Source of the DNA: Candidatus Tayloriibacteriota bacterium
GTDB taxonomy: Bacteria; Patescibacteriota; Minisyncoccia; Phycocordibacterales; PALSA-1337
NCBI GenBank assembly: GCA_026395105.1
Contig: JAPLZH010000019.1
Span: 1-7,223, forward strand
Length of the DNA stretch: 7,223 nucleotides
Direction of reading: 5' to 3'
Shown here: one piece after another, positions 1-5,584 of the stretch
Numbering within the stretch: position 1 is the first letter of the stretch
Layout: every line of letters starts with the position of its first letter
The notes under the pieces: generated by a model
What the model saw: only the letters and a program-made list of their open reading frames with translations
What the model was told of the DNA's origin: nothing
Database searches by the model: none
Translations under genes and position numbers: made by a program

Positions 1-99
1 CAAAGAGGTGCAGAAACTACCTCCATACTAGCCTCTGTACTCCTATCTCTTAAGTGGAATAATCCCAGGAACTGGTTCCAAAAGTTCATGTCTATTTAA
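1..99 (+). CDS. C-terminal end of an ORF cut by the window edge; possibly an IS66-like transposase
   Basis: Frame 1 is open from the first base to TAA at 97-99, giving 32 residues that begin QRGAETTSILASVLL and end in WFQKFMSI. Having only the C-terminus, I cannot assign it firmly. The GA...SI..S....K..N pattern resembles the tail of IS66-type transposases, where a G-A-x-x-S-A-I-I-x-S-L-I-E-T-x-K block is followed by N-G-x-x-P. Some 40 bp after the stop lies GGGTACTTAC (131-140). Read outward this is GTAAGTACCC, and GTAA is the usual terminal sequence of IS66 elements. Both clues are weak alone. It could instead be the end of an unrelated gene or a chance open frame. Confidence 0.4.
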   Translation, partial: QRGAETTSILASVLLSLKWNNPRNWFQKFMSI

Positions 100-120
100 G
101 GTTGATAAATATGGAGATTG

Positions 121-140
121 GGGAGGGTGTGGGTACTTAC
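121..140 (+). mobile_element. possible right terminal repeat of an IS66-like element
   Basis: The segment ends in GGGTACTTAC, so the outward-facing end reads GTAAGTACCC. IS66-family elements typically have inverted repeats starting GTAA and carry them shortly beyond the transposase stop, which fits the 41-bp distance here. The left end and any 8-bp target duplication lie outside the window, so the call is tentative. The same bases can also pair with 229-243 in a competing RNA-structure reading. Confidence 0.25.
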
Positions 141-314
141 AGTCAGAAACCCCTACATTTTTGATGCCATCGTCTGCATCACACAAGTCGGAATCCTGAG
201 TCGGTGCAGCTCGACCCAGATAGACATCTACCCCTTCCCTCCCGACTTCAGGCTCGCAGAAGCCTAGTCAATCTCAAAGCCTGCAAGCAAACTCCCCCGA
301 GTCCGCTTGCAGGC
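121..314 (+). ncRNA. non-coding, highly foldable stretch; candidate structured RNA of unknown class
   Basis: No convincing gene lies between the ORF ending at 99 and the Doc gene ending at 326. The stretch is noticeably richer in G+C than its surroundings. Visible pairings are 121-127 with 237-243 (GGGAGGG/CCCTCCC), continued after a 3x3 internal loop by 131-135 with 229-233 (GGGTA/TACCC). Inside this are hairpins 163-167/176-180 (GATGC/GCATC) and 200-203/212-215. Outside it are 250-254/261-265 (AGGCT/AGCCT) and then the terminator hairpin. I looked for tmRNA, RNase P RNA, SRP RNA, 6S RNA and tRNA hallmarks and saw none. The pairings are by eye, without covariation support, and no good promoter is visible. 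If an IS end lies at 140, the outer stem may be fortuitous. Confidence 0.3.
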
Positions 315-321
315 CTTTTTT
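279..321 (+). terminator. strong intrinsic terminator, probably bidirectional
   Basis: A perfect 10-bp stem GCCTGCAAGC (279-288) / GCTTGCAGGC (305-314) encloses a 2x2 internal loop (AA/CC) and a second 4-bp stem ACTC (291-294) / GAGT (299-302) with a CCCC loop. It is followed by C and six T residues (316-321), ideal for stopping plus-strand transcription arriving from the left. On the minus strand the same stem lies 12 nt after the Doc stop codon and is followed by TTTGAG, a weaker but plausible terminator for the HTH-Doc operon. Confidence 0.8.
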
Positions 322-325
322 ATGA

Positions 326-763
326 TCAACTAATACTCCTTTCAGAATACCGCACTATAAAATCTCGTATTTCCTTGACAACCAAATCTTTTTCTTTTGC
401 TTCACTTCCAGCCACTTCTTTTGAAAATTCATATAGAATCATATTATCAACTTTTAATATACGTCCATTTTGAACAAGAAAATATATTAAAGTTAAAATA
501 GCTATCCTTTTATTCCCATTCTGAAACGGATGATTTTTAATCATCAGATAAAACAATATAGCAGCTTTTGTTTCAAAAGTCTGATAAAGGCTTTTCTTAT
601 GAAATGTTTGAAACGGGGAATTTAAACAACTCTCCAGTTTATCTGGATACCTAGTATCAAATGGTGGAATAGGCTCTCCAAAATGCATCAATTCCTGCGC
701 CAATCTATGCGCAACGTACTCTATTTCGATAATATTTAGCTTTTTTATCGAAGGCCGTGCCAT
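326..763 (-). CDS. Doc/Fic-family protein, probable toxin of a toxin-antitoxin pair
   Basis: A 145-residue protein with the Fic signature HPFQNGNKR at residues 78-86, inside a helix-rich fold (IKNHPFQNGNKRIAI). The family transfers a nucleotide or phosphate to target proteins; Doc of phage P1 phosphorylates EF-Tu. The GNKR ending and small size fit the death-on-curing (Doc) branch better than long Fic AMP-transferases. H78, F80, N84, K85 and R86 are present. The usual acidic Mg-binding residue is N82, a variation I believe occurs in part of this subfamily. No (S/T)xxxE(G/N) self-inhibitory motif is visible. The gene follows the HTH gene after only 3 nt, and an AAGGA lies 7 nt before its ATG, one of the few Shine-Dalgarno-like sites here. 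The actual target and chemistry are unknown. Confidence 0.85.
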   Translation of the reverse strand: MARPSIKKLNIIEIEYVAHRLAQELMHFGEPIPPFDTRYPDKLESCLNSPFQTFHKKSLYQTFETKAAILFYLMIKNHPFQNGNKRIAILTLIYFLVQNGRILKVDNMILYEFSKEVAGSEAKEKDLVVKEIRDFIVRYSERSIS

Positions 764-766
764 ATT

Positions 767-1030
767 CTATTCCTTACCTAATAATCTAAGGGTCTCACCG
801 TATTCCTCTACCGCCTTCTTAACCACTTCGTCTATCTCTGTTTTTTTATCAGATGATATAAAAGTACCTATTGCAGACATCACTTCTTCAATAGGAATAA
901 CGTAGTTACGGCCTACTTTAAAAGCCTTAACTTTTCCGAGTTTAATTTTCTTAAACACAGCGATTCTACTAACATGCAAAAGCCTTGCAAGTTCCGAAGT
1001 AGATATGTATTTTTTTTGTTCGTTAATCAT
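767..1030 (-). CDS. excisionase-like helix-turn-helix protein, probable antitoxin and autorepressor
   Basis: An 87-residue protein. Residues 8-50 form a MerR/excisionase-type winged helix-turn-helix: YISTSELARLLHVSRIAVFK is the HTH, followed by the wing KVKAFKVGRNYVIPIEEV. Residues 52-87 are a charged, helix-forming tail (EIDEVVKKAVEEYGETLRLL) that by analogy would cover the toxin. It is the first gene of a two-gene unit with the Doc-like protein, 3 nt apart, the usual antitoxin-first order. A perfect 26-bp palindrome precedes its start, a natural dimer-binding operator for autorepression. No Shine-Dalgarno is visible before the ATG. The DNA-binding role is clear from sequence; the antitoxin role is inferred from context. 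It could alternatively be a phage-type excisionase, but no integrase or att site is seen nearby. Confidence 0.8.
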   Translation of the reverse strand: MINEQKKYISTSELARLLHVSRIAVFKKIKLGKVKAFKVGRNYVIPIEEVMSAIGTFISSDKKTEIDEVVKKAVEEYGETLRLLGKE

Positions 1031-1036
1031 AACTTT

Positions 1037-1062
1037 ATTAGGTTAACATATGTTAACCTAAT
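1037..1062. promoter_or_regulatory. perfect 26-bp palindrome, probable operator of the HTH-Doc operon
   Basis: The half-site ATTAGGTTAACAT (1037-1049) is followed at once by its exact reverse complement (1050-1062), with no spacer. The core GGTTAACATATGTTAACC contains two GTTAAC hexamers that are palindromes themselves, so the site offers nested symmetry for one or two dimers. It lies 6 bp upstream of the HTH start codon and just downstream of the -10 box at 1064-1069, so a bound protein would cover the transcription start. Symmetry is certain; identity of the binder is inferred. Confidence 0.75.
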
Positions 1063-1063
1063 T

Positions 1064-1069
1064 ATTATA
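1064..1069 (-). promoter_or_regulatory. -10 box for the HTH-Doc operon
   Basis: A perfect TATAAT on the minus strand lies 33 nt before the HTH start codon and directly abuts the palindromic operator. No good -35 hexamer is found 16-18 bp upstream and there is no TG extension, so the promoter may be weak or depend on other contacts. Confidence 0.5.
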
Positions 1070-1088
1070 AACCTGCAAGTCCTATATA

Positions 1089-1496
1089 TTATTTTGTTTC
1101 TTCCGTCGGCCTCTCATCTCCCCCGTGCTGGCTATACCTTTCATAATCTTCTGAATCACCTGCACCTGTCTCACCTTCAGAATAGCTAAAATTAAGCATA
1201 CGATCAGCTATTTCCCCAGCCTTTTTTCTTAAACCGTATTTCTCAGAAATCTTTGCCAACTGTCCCTCAAACTGTTCACTAGTCCCCTGTTTAGCAAATT
1301 CCGCTAAGGCAATGAAAGCATCTTTATAAGTCTGCGCATTTGCCTCAAAATCTTTATCCGTTTTAGAAATAAAATCCACCACCTTGTTTAATTCGATAAA
1401 ACTATTAGTTCCCTCAATCATCTTACCAATACCACTTTCATCTATAATTTCTGAAACCTCTACTTCACTTTTCCCCACCATATCTTCTGGATTCAT
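1089..1496 (-). CDS. acidic hypothetical protein, family not recognised
   Basis: A 135-residue protein that I do not recognise. Residues 1-100 look largely alpha-helical and soluble, with regular charged/hydrophobic spacing (NKVVDFISKTDKDFEANAQT, FIALAEFAKQ). Residues 104-135 are a probably disordered Gly/Ser/Glu/Asp-rich tail. There is no signal peptide, membrane segment or cysteine, so a cytoplasmic role is likely. The start is the ATG at 1496, with no Shine-Dalgarno. A plausible -10 (TATTAT, 14 nt before the ATG) lies in the AT-rich divergent region shared with the prepilin gene. It stops 58 bp before the HTH gene with no visible terminator between, so some readthrough into that operon is possible. 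Helical amino-acid composition and a clean start support a real gene. Confidence 0.6.
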   Translation of the reverse strand: MNPEDMVGKSEVEVSEIIDESGIGKMIEGTNSFIELNKVVDFISKTDKDFEANAQTYKDAFIALAEFAKQGTSEQFEGQLAKISEKYGLRKKAGEIADRMLNFSYSEGETGAGDSEDYERYSQHGGDERPTEETK

Positions 1497-1571
1497 AATA
1501 TTTTAATTAAATAATAAAATTTAAATGTATTACCAAAAAGTCTATCATAATTCCTGCATAGCTCATAAATA

Positions 1572-1580
1572 TGATATAAT
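1572..1580 (+). promoter_or_regulatory. extended -10 promoter of the prepilin gene (leaderless type)
   Basis: TGATATAAT combines a perfect TATAAT (1575-1580) with the TG extension. Only 9 nt separate it from the ATG at 1590, so transcription should begin about 2-4 nt before the start codon. No recognisable -35 is present, as is common with extended -10 promoters. Confidence 0.65.
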
Positions 1581-1589
1581 CTAGCCGTC

Positions 1590-2153
1590 ATGACATTCTC
1601 AAAAAACCGCGCTTTTACTCTAGTAGAATTAATGGTAGCAATATCCATAATAGGCATTCTAACCGCCATAGCCTTAGTAGCTTTCGGCGGTGCAAGAATG
1701 AAAAGCAGAGACACTACCAGAGTCTCTGATTTGAATCAAATCCGACTCGCTGTAGAACAGTACTATATGAAGTGCAAACAATACCCACTCAAACTAGATT
1801 TAACCGTATCAAACGGCTGTTCGAATGGAATCACTCTCGGCACTTTTATGAGCACTCCACCGAAAGATCCATTAACTGGTGCTAGCTACATATACATGGT
1901 AAATGATCCTGTAAATACCAGTCTAGTTCCCGGAGCCATAGGTTATATACCCTCAGATTACATACTCATGGCAAATCTTGAAAATGTGAATGATAATTCA
2001 CTGACTGATGATATTGATTTAACAAAATCTCAATTAATTAATTACTACACTTTCGTTAGTAATTCCTATGTAAAGGTCAGTACTGCGCCTACCATTTCTT
2101 GTGAAGACACTCATGATGTCACTTATCATAGCTACTGCCTCAGGGCACAGTGA
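1590..2153 (+). CDS. type IV prepilin / pseudopilin-like protein
   Basis: A 187-residue protein with a textbook class III signal: basic leader MTFSKNR, then A8|FTLVE and a hydrophobic helix to about residue 32. Prepilin peptidase would cut between A8 and F9 and methylate F9; E13 is the conserved Glu+5. Ala instead of Gly at the -1 position is tolerated. After the helix comes the usual amphipathic segment (SRDTTRVSDLNQIRLAVEQY), then a globular part with four cysteines at 62, 77, 171 and 183, which could form two disulphides. Mature subunits assemble in the inner membrane into type IV pili or a secretion pseudopilus, used for adhesion, motility or DNA uptake. No assembly genes (pilB, pilC, pilD) are in the window, so the exact system is unknown. 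It overlaps the next gene by 4 nt. Confidence 0.88.
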   Translation: MTFSKNRAFTLVELMVAISIIGILTAIALVAFGGARMKSRDTTRVSDLNQIRLAVEQYYMKCKQYPLKLDLTVSNGCSNGITLGTFMSTPPKDPLTGASYIYMVNDPVNTSLVPGAIGYIPSDYILMANLENVNDNSLTDDIDLTKSQLINYYTFVSNSYVKVSTAPTISCEDTHDVTYHSYCLRAQ

Positions 2154-3262
2154 ACTGTGTATTAAATATGTTTAATCATCCTAAAACTTCCTGGAAAATT
2201 TATACGAGCCCACCACCTACATGGACAGATATGCTTTCGGCATGCAAAACGGCAAAGAAAAGCATTGAGCTAGAGGAATATATTTTCGTTGACGATTCTA
2301 TCGGCCGTCAGTTTATAGACATTTGTCGAGAAAAGGCAAAAGAAGGTGTGAAAGTTCGTTTCCTTTGCGATACTGCTGGAAGCTTCCCTTTTTACGGCTC
2401 GACATTCATAAATAATTTGCAAAAAGATGGAATAGAAGTTCAGTTTTTCAACACCTTCGTCCCAGTCATTTGGAAAAGTCATTATTCCTGGTGGTTTTTC
2501 AGAGATCATAGAAAACTCATGGTCATAGATGAGGAGGTGGCTTTCACAGGCGGAATCTGTATCTGGGAAGATACTAAAGACTGGAGAGACACTTCGGTCC
2601 GTCTCACCGGAGTTGTAGTTAAAGAAATGCAGGAATCCTTTAATGCGATGTGGGAATGGGCAAAAGGAAATCGTGCCCCGGACTCTATAAAAAAAGCCAC
2701 GCCACATAAGGGTCTAGATGGTTTTAACTTTGTATCAAATATTCCCCGCCTAAAAAAACGTGATCTTTACTACAGATTAGTAGAGATGATGCGTCATGCC
2801 GAAAAAGAAATCTCCATAGCCGTCCCCTACTTTGCCCCTGACAGAAGAATTCTGCGAGTTCTCCTACTAGCCCGCAGGCGCGGAGTGAATGTAAAAATAC
2901 TTTTGCCTAAAAATTCTGACTTTTTCATGGTGGACGTGAGTGCCAGAACATATTTCCACGATTTACTTAAAGCCGGAGTAAGAATATATCTTTACGATAA
3001 GGGTTTCTATCATGGAAAAACTATAGTGGTTGACGGCTTATGGGCCACTCTCGGAAGTATGAATTTAGATAACGTAAGCCTCAGATATAATTTCGAGGGA
3101 AATATCGTTTCCACAGACGAACATTTTGTAAATGAATTAAGAACGACCCTAGACACGGATTTCACCAATGCAAAGGAAATCACCCTAAAAGAGTGGATAA
3201 TAAGGCCTTTTTTCCAGAAATTCCTAGAGTTTTTCGTGCGTTTTATCAGAGCATTTATATAG
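2150..3262 (+). CDS. phospholipase D-family cardiolipin synthase-like enzyme
   Basis: A 370-residue protein with two HxKx4D (HKD) motifs: H120-K122-D127 with TGG following at 133-135, and H288-K290-D295 followed by GSMNLDN at 302-308. Two HKD motifs in one chain, each with its downstream G-S/G-G and N residues, are typical of bacterial cardiolipin synthases, which condense phosphatidylglycerol with another phospholipid through a phospho-histidine intermediate. The N-terminal membrane helices of ClsA are absent, so it resembles the shorter ClsB/ClsC type. The C-terminus (WIIRPFFQKFLEFFVRFIRA) is amphipathic and could bind the membrane. The assigned GTG overlaps the prepilin stop (GTGA), implying translational coupling; an in-frame ATG at 2168 is an alternative start. 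Another PLD-family transferase activity cannot be excluded. Confidence 0.85.
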   Translation: MNCVLNMFNHPKTSWKIYTSPPPTWTDMLSACKTAKKSIELEEYIFVDDSIGRQFIDICREKAKEGVKVRFLCDTAGSFPFYGSTFINNLQKDGIEVQFFNTFVPVIWKSHYSWWFFRDHRKLMVIDEEVAFTGGICIWEDTKDWRDTSVRLTGVVVKEMQESFNAMWEWAKGNRAPDSIKKATPHKGLDGFNFVSNIPRLKKRDLYYRLVEMMRHAEKEISIAVPYFAPDRRILRVLLLARRRGVNVKILLPKNSDFFMVDVSARTYFHDLLKAGVRIYLYDKGFYHGKTIVVDGLWATLGSMNLDNVSLRYNFEGNIVSTDEHFVNELRTTLDTDFTNAKEITLKEWIIRPFFQKFLEFFVRFIRAFI

Positions 3263-3273
3263 CCCAAATTTAT

Positions 3274-3302
3274 TTGCAAACGAATTGGAAATATGCTATA
3301 AA
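3274..3302 (+). promoter_or_regulatory. near-consensus promoter of the infC-rpmI-rplT operon
   Basis: The -35 TTGCAA (3274-3279) and the -10 TATAAA (3297-3302) are separated by an optimal 17 bp, and TGC directly precedes the -10, giving an extended -10 as well. Transcription should start near 3309, leaving a leader of only about 23 nt before the TTG start. That is too short for the long L20-binding leaders known upstream of infC in Bacillus. Confidence 0.75.
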
Positions 3303-3331
3303 TATAGCTCCTAATCATAAACCTCAAAACA

Positions 3332-3847
3332 TTGAGTAATACACAAAGAACCAGATATAATCATCAGATAAAGGCGCCAGAATTGCGCGTCATTGGTCCC
3401 CTAGGAGAAAACATCGGTGTTATTAGCTTTGCAGAGGCCATGAAAAAAGCAGAGGAAGCTGGGCTGGATTTGATAGAAATATCCCCTTCAGCCGTGCCAC
3501 CAGTTGCAAAAATCATGGATTATGGTAAATTCCAGTATACTGAGAAGAAGAAACAGAAGGTAGCAAATGCACGAACGAAGACCGTTGAATTAAAGAATGT
3601 ACAGGTTAAAATCGGCACGGGCGACCATGACCTAGAACTCAAAGCTAAAAAGGCCTCAGAATGGCTCGCAGAGGGTAATAGAGTGAAGGTAGACCTATTT
3701 CTTACAGGGCGTTCCAAATACATGGATATAAAATTCCTTAAAGAAAGGATGGAAAGGATCTTTAAGCTTATTACAGTAGAATTTAAAGTCTCTGATGAGC
3801 CGAAGAAAAGTCCAAAAGGTTTAACCGCGATTATCGAAAAAGCATAG
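3332..3847 (+). CDS. infC: translation initiation factor IF-3
   Basis: A 171-residue protein of normal IF-3 length. The N-domain carries QIKAPELRVIGPLGENIGVI, GLDLIEISPSAVPPVAKIMD and the linker entry YGKFQYTEKKKQK. The C-domain (about residue 85 on) has the family core VELKNVQVKIGTGDHDLELK, followed by WLAEGNRVKVDLFLTGR. IF-3 binds the 30S subunit, prevents premature 50S joining and proofreads start codon and initiator tRNA. The start is TTG at 3332: an in-frame TAG at 3305 bars a longer frame, and no ATG or GTG lies between. There is no Shine-Dalgarno. A poor start codon on infC is meaningful because IF-3 itself discriminates against such codons (E. coli infC uses AUU), allowing autoregulation. 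It heads the conserved infC-rpmI-rplT operon. Confidence 0.97.
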   Translation: MSNTQRTRYNHQIKAPELRVIGPLGENIGVISFAEAMKKAEEAGLDLIEISPSAVPPVAKIMDYGKFQYTEKKKQKVANARTKTVELKNVQVKIGTGDHDLELKAKKASEWLAEGNRVKVDLFLTGRSKYMDIKFLKERMERIFKLITVEFKVSDEPKKSPKGLTAIIEKA

Positions 3848-3874
3848 AAAACAAAGAAAAAGAATAATTTATAT

Positions 3875-4069
3875 ATGAAAACAAATAAGTCATACGCAAA
3901 GAGATTAAAGGTTACAAAAAACGGTAAGATTAAGTCTAGAAGACCTGGTCAGAACCACTTTAACCTAAGAGATAATTCAAAGACTTCTACTAATAAGAGA
4001 AGCTCTAAGAGTATCACCATGTCTCATAAGGCAGCTAGCAGATTTTTAGTTAATTTAAAGAATAAATAA
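3875..4069 (+). CDS. rpmI: 50S ribosomal protein L35
   Basis: A 64-residue, very basic protein with the L35 pattern: KTNKSYAKRLKVTKNGKIKS, then the conserved R-P-G-Q-N-H-F-N region, and a C-terminal Lys-rich helix. Length matches the family. L35 sits in the large subunit among the rRNA domains near L15. It lies 27 nt after infC and 9 nt before rplT, so all three should be one transcript. The leader before its ATG is A-rich (AAAACAAAGAAAAAG) without a proper Shine-Dalgarno. Confidence 0.97.
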   Translation: MKTNKSYAKRLKVTKNGKIKSRRPGQNHFNLRDNSKTSTNKRSSKSITMSHKAASRFLVNLKNK

Positions 4070-4078
4070 TACACTAAT

Positions 4079-4423
4079 ATGACACGCGTAAAGAAAGGAG
4101 TAAATGCTCTAAAGACTAGAAGAAATATTTTAAGACAGGTAAAGGGATACCGTTTTGCCCGCTCAAAGAAAGAGATTGCCGCATATGAAGCTATCGCTCA
4201 TGCTGGTAAGTATGCTTTCGCACACAGAAAAGACAAAAAAGGTGATTTCAGAAAGCTTTGGAATGCTCGCATTAATGCAGCACTTCGCCCAGTCGGACTT
4301 TCATACAGTAAATTCATGGGTGCTTTAAAGAAAAAAGGCATTACAGTAGACAGAAAAGTTCTCTCCTCCCTAGCCTCTTCAAATCCTGAAACATTCGCTA
4401 GAATAGTAGCGCAGGCAAAATAA
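4079..4423 (+). CDS. rplT: 50S ribosomal protein L20
   Basis: A 114-residue protein matching L20 along its full length. The basic N-terminal extension TRVKKGVNALKTRRNILRQV leads to KGYRFARSKKEIAAYEAIAH, the core motif DFRKLWNARINAALRPVGLS, YSKFMGALKKKGI and DRKVLSSLA. L20 is an early 50S assembly protein that binds 23S rRNA domain II, and in several bacteria represses its own operon through an rRNA-like mRNA site. No such long leader exists upstream of infC here; any site would have to be inside infC or rpmI. There is no Shine-Dalgarno before the ATG. The gene ends 24 bp from a converging ATPase gene with no clear terminator. Confidence 0.97.
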   Translation: MTRVKKGVNALKTRRNILRQVKGYRFARSKKEIAAYEAIAHAGKYAFAHRKDKKGDFRKLWNARINAALRPVGLSYSKFMGALKKKGITVDRKVLSSLASSNPETFARIVAQAK

Positions 4424-4447
4424 AGCTTTGATAACTTTGCTTCGATT

Positions 4448-5584
4448 CTAAATTAGAAAATCCAGATAGTTATTCTTAGAAACGACCGCCAAATCACTTT
4501 TTGGATATGATTTTAAAAAAGTATCCTTTGTGATATTTTTAATATTACCTTCTGAATACTTACATTCAAAAGCTGAAAATACACCTTTATCTTCTTCTAT
4601 AAAATCAATTTCTCTTTGATCATAAGTCCTCCAGAAAAAGTAATTTTTAAATTCTTCGGCATACATAGCCTTTTTTAATCTTTCGATAATAAATATATTT
4701 TCAAAAATCCTGCCGATATCGTCACGAAGTGAAAGAGAATTAAAATTATGAATAATAGCATTTCTAATTCCGATATCTATAAAATAGACTTTAAAGTTTC
4801 CGCGAATTTCATTACGCTGATTTCTAGAAAGAGCTCTAAGTCTATAGATTACAAAAGTCTTCTCCAGTAGGTCAATGTACCTATCGACAGTAACGACGGA
4901 AGTGCCAAGCTTCACTGCTAGTTCATTTAAGGAAACCTCATTACCTATTTGAAAGGCTAATAATTGAAGCATGTCCTCTAAAATTTTTGGCTTACGAATA
5001 CCCCCTAATGTTAAAATATCTTTATAGAGATAGTTTGATTGGATATTCTCAATTTCTCTTTGCATAATTTCCTGACTATCTTTATTATTATAAACATTCG
5101 GATATGAACCGAAACGAAAAAATGTTTCTTCGTATGATTTAAAAGATGGCATTTTATCATGCACAATAATCTCTCCTACAGAGAAAGGCAAAAGAGTAAA
5201 TTCAATGGAGCGTCCAGTAAGTGGCTCTTTCACATTATTCGCGAGGTCAAAACTAGACGACCCAGTCGCAATGATTTGAATCTCTTTATATTCGTCTATA
5301 AAAGTTTTTAAAACCAAACCAATATTTGGAATGACTTGGGCTTCATCTAAAACAATAATCTTCTTTTGACCAAAAAAGGATTTTAACTGAACTGGCTCTA
5401 TTTTAGACAGTTCCCTTCTTACAGAATCAACTTCGCAATTTAAATAGAGTCCATCATCGCCAAATTTTTCTAAAATAGCCTTCGCGAGGGTCGTTTTCCC
5501 TGCTTGGCGGGGACCGTACACAATTACGATTTTTGACTTAAAAAGCCATTTTTCTATAGATTTTTGTATAATCCTTGTATACAT
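4448..5584 (-). CDS. AAA-type ATPase with C-terminal DUF4143 domain
   Basis: A 378-residue protein of the widespread 'ATP-binding protein with DUF4143' family. It has Walker A GPRQAGKTT (24-32), Walker B IIVLDEAQ (76-83, D80/E81) and a sensor-like ATGSSSFDL (106-114). A short helix-turn-helix-like segment follows (LNELAVKLGTSVVTVDRYID, 218-237). The C-terminal domain retains G-R-x-x-E-N (290-295), D326 and E339-C-K341, which together resemble a PD-(D/E)xK nuclease core. The family is accessory, often transferred between genomes, and its cellular role is not settled. The start ATG lies within an inverted repeat and 7 nt after a possible -10. There is no Shine-Dalgarno. It converges on rplT. 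All key motifs are intact, so it looks functional. Confidence 0.88.
   Translation of the reverse strand: MYTRIIQKSIEKWLFKSKIVIVYGPRQAGKTTLAKAILEKFGDDGLYLNCEVDSVRRELSKIEPVQLKSFFGQKKIIVLDEAQVIPNIGLVLKTFIDEYKEIQIIATGSSSFDLANNVKEPLTGRSIEFTLLPFSVGEIIVHDKMPSFKSYEETFFRFGSYPNVYNNKDSQEIMQREIENIQSNYLYKDILTLGGIRKPKILEDMLQLLAFQIGNEVSLNELAVKLGTSVVTVDRYIDLLEKTFVIYRLRALSRNQRNEIRGNFKVYFIDIGIRNAIIHNFNSLSLRDDIGRIFENIFIIERLKKAMYAEEFKNYFFWRTYDQREIDFIEEDKGVFSAFECKYSEGNIKNITKDTFLKSYPKSDLAVVSKNNYLDFLI

Noticed and set aside
109..267. Plus-strand open frame without a start codon ending at TAG 265-267 (translates to ...FDAIVCITQVGILSRCSSTQ...)
   Set aside because: No ATG, GTG or TTG in a useful position with upstream support, no recognisable domain, and it overlaps the nested hairpins. 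A decayed gene fragment is possible but not supportable.
141..320. tmRNA, RNase P RNA, SRP RNA, 6S RNA or tRNA
   Set aside because: None of the conserved cores (tmRNA T-arm and tag codons, RNase P GAGGAAAGTCC, SRP GGAAGCAGCC-type loop, tRNA T-arm GGTTCGA) is visible on either strand.
204..473. Plus-strand 89-aa open frame starting in the foldable region
   Set aside because: It runs straight through the terminator hairpin and then antisense through the 3' end of the Doc gene, and its sequence shows no domain. It is a shadow frame.
1493..1714. 73-aa minus-strand frame across the prepilin start
   Set aside because: It is antisense to the prepilin signal helix and promoter and has no recognisable features.
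2270..2707. 145-aa minus-strand frame inside the cardiolipin synthase gene
   Set aside because: Antisense to a gene with two intact HKD motifs; no domain of its own. The shorter antisense frames at 2506, 3010 and 3520 were rejected for the same reason.
4420..4465. Terminator between rplT and the converging ATPase gene
   Set aside because: Only a 4-bp AAGC/GCTT pairing and a 5-bp TTCTA/TAGAA pairing are seen, neither followed by a T-run. Too weak to call.
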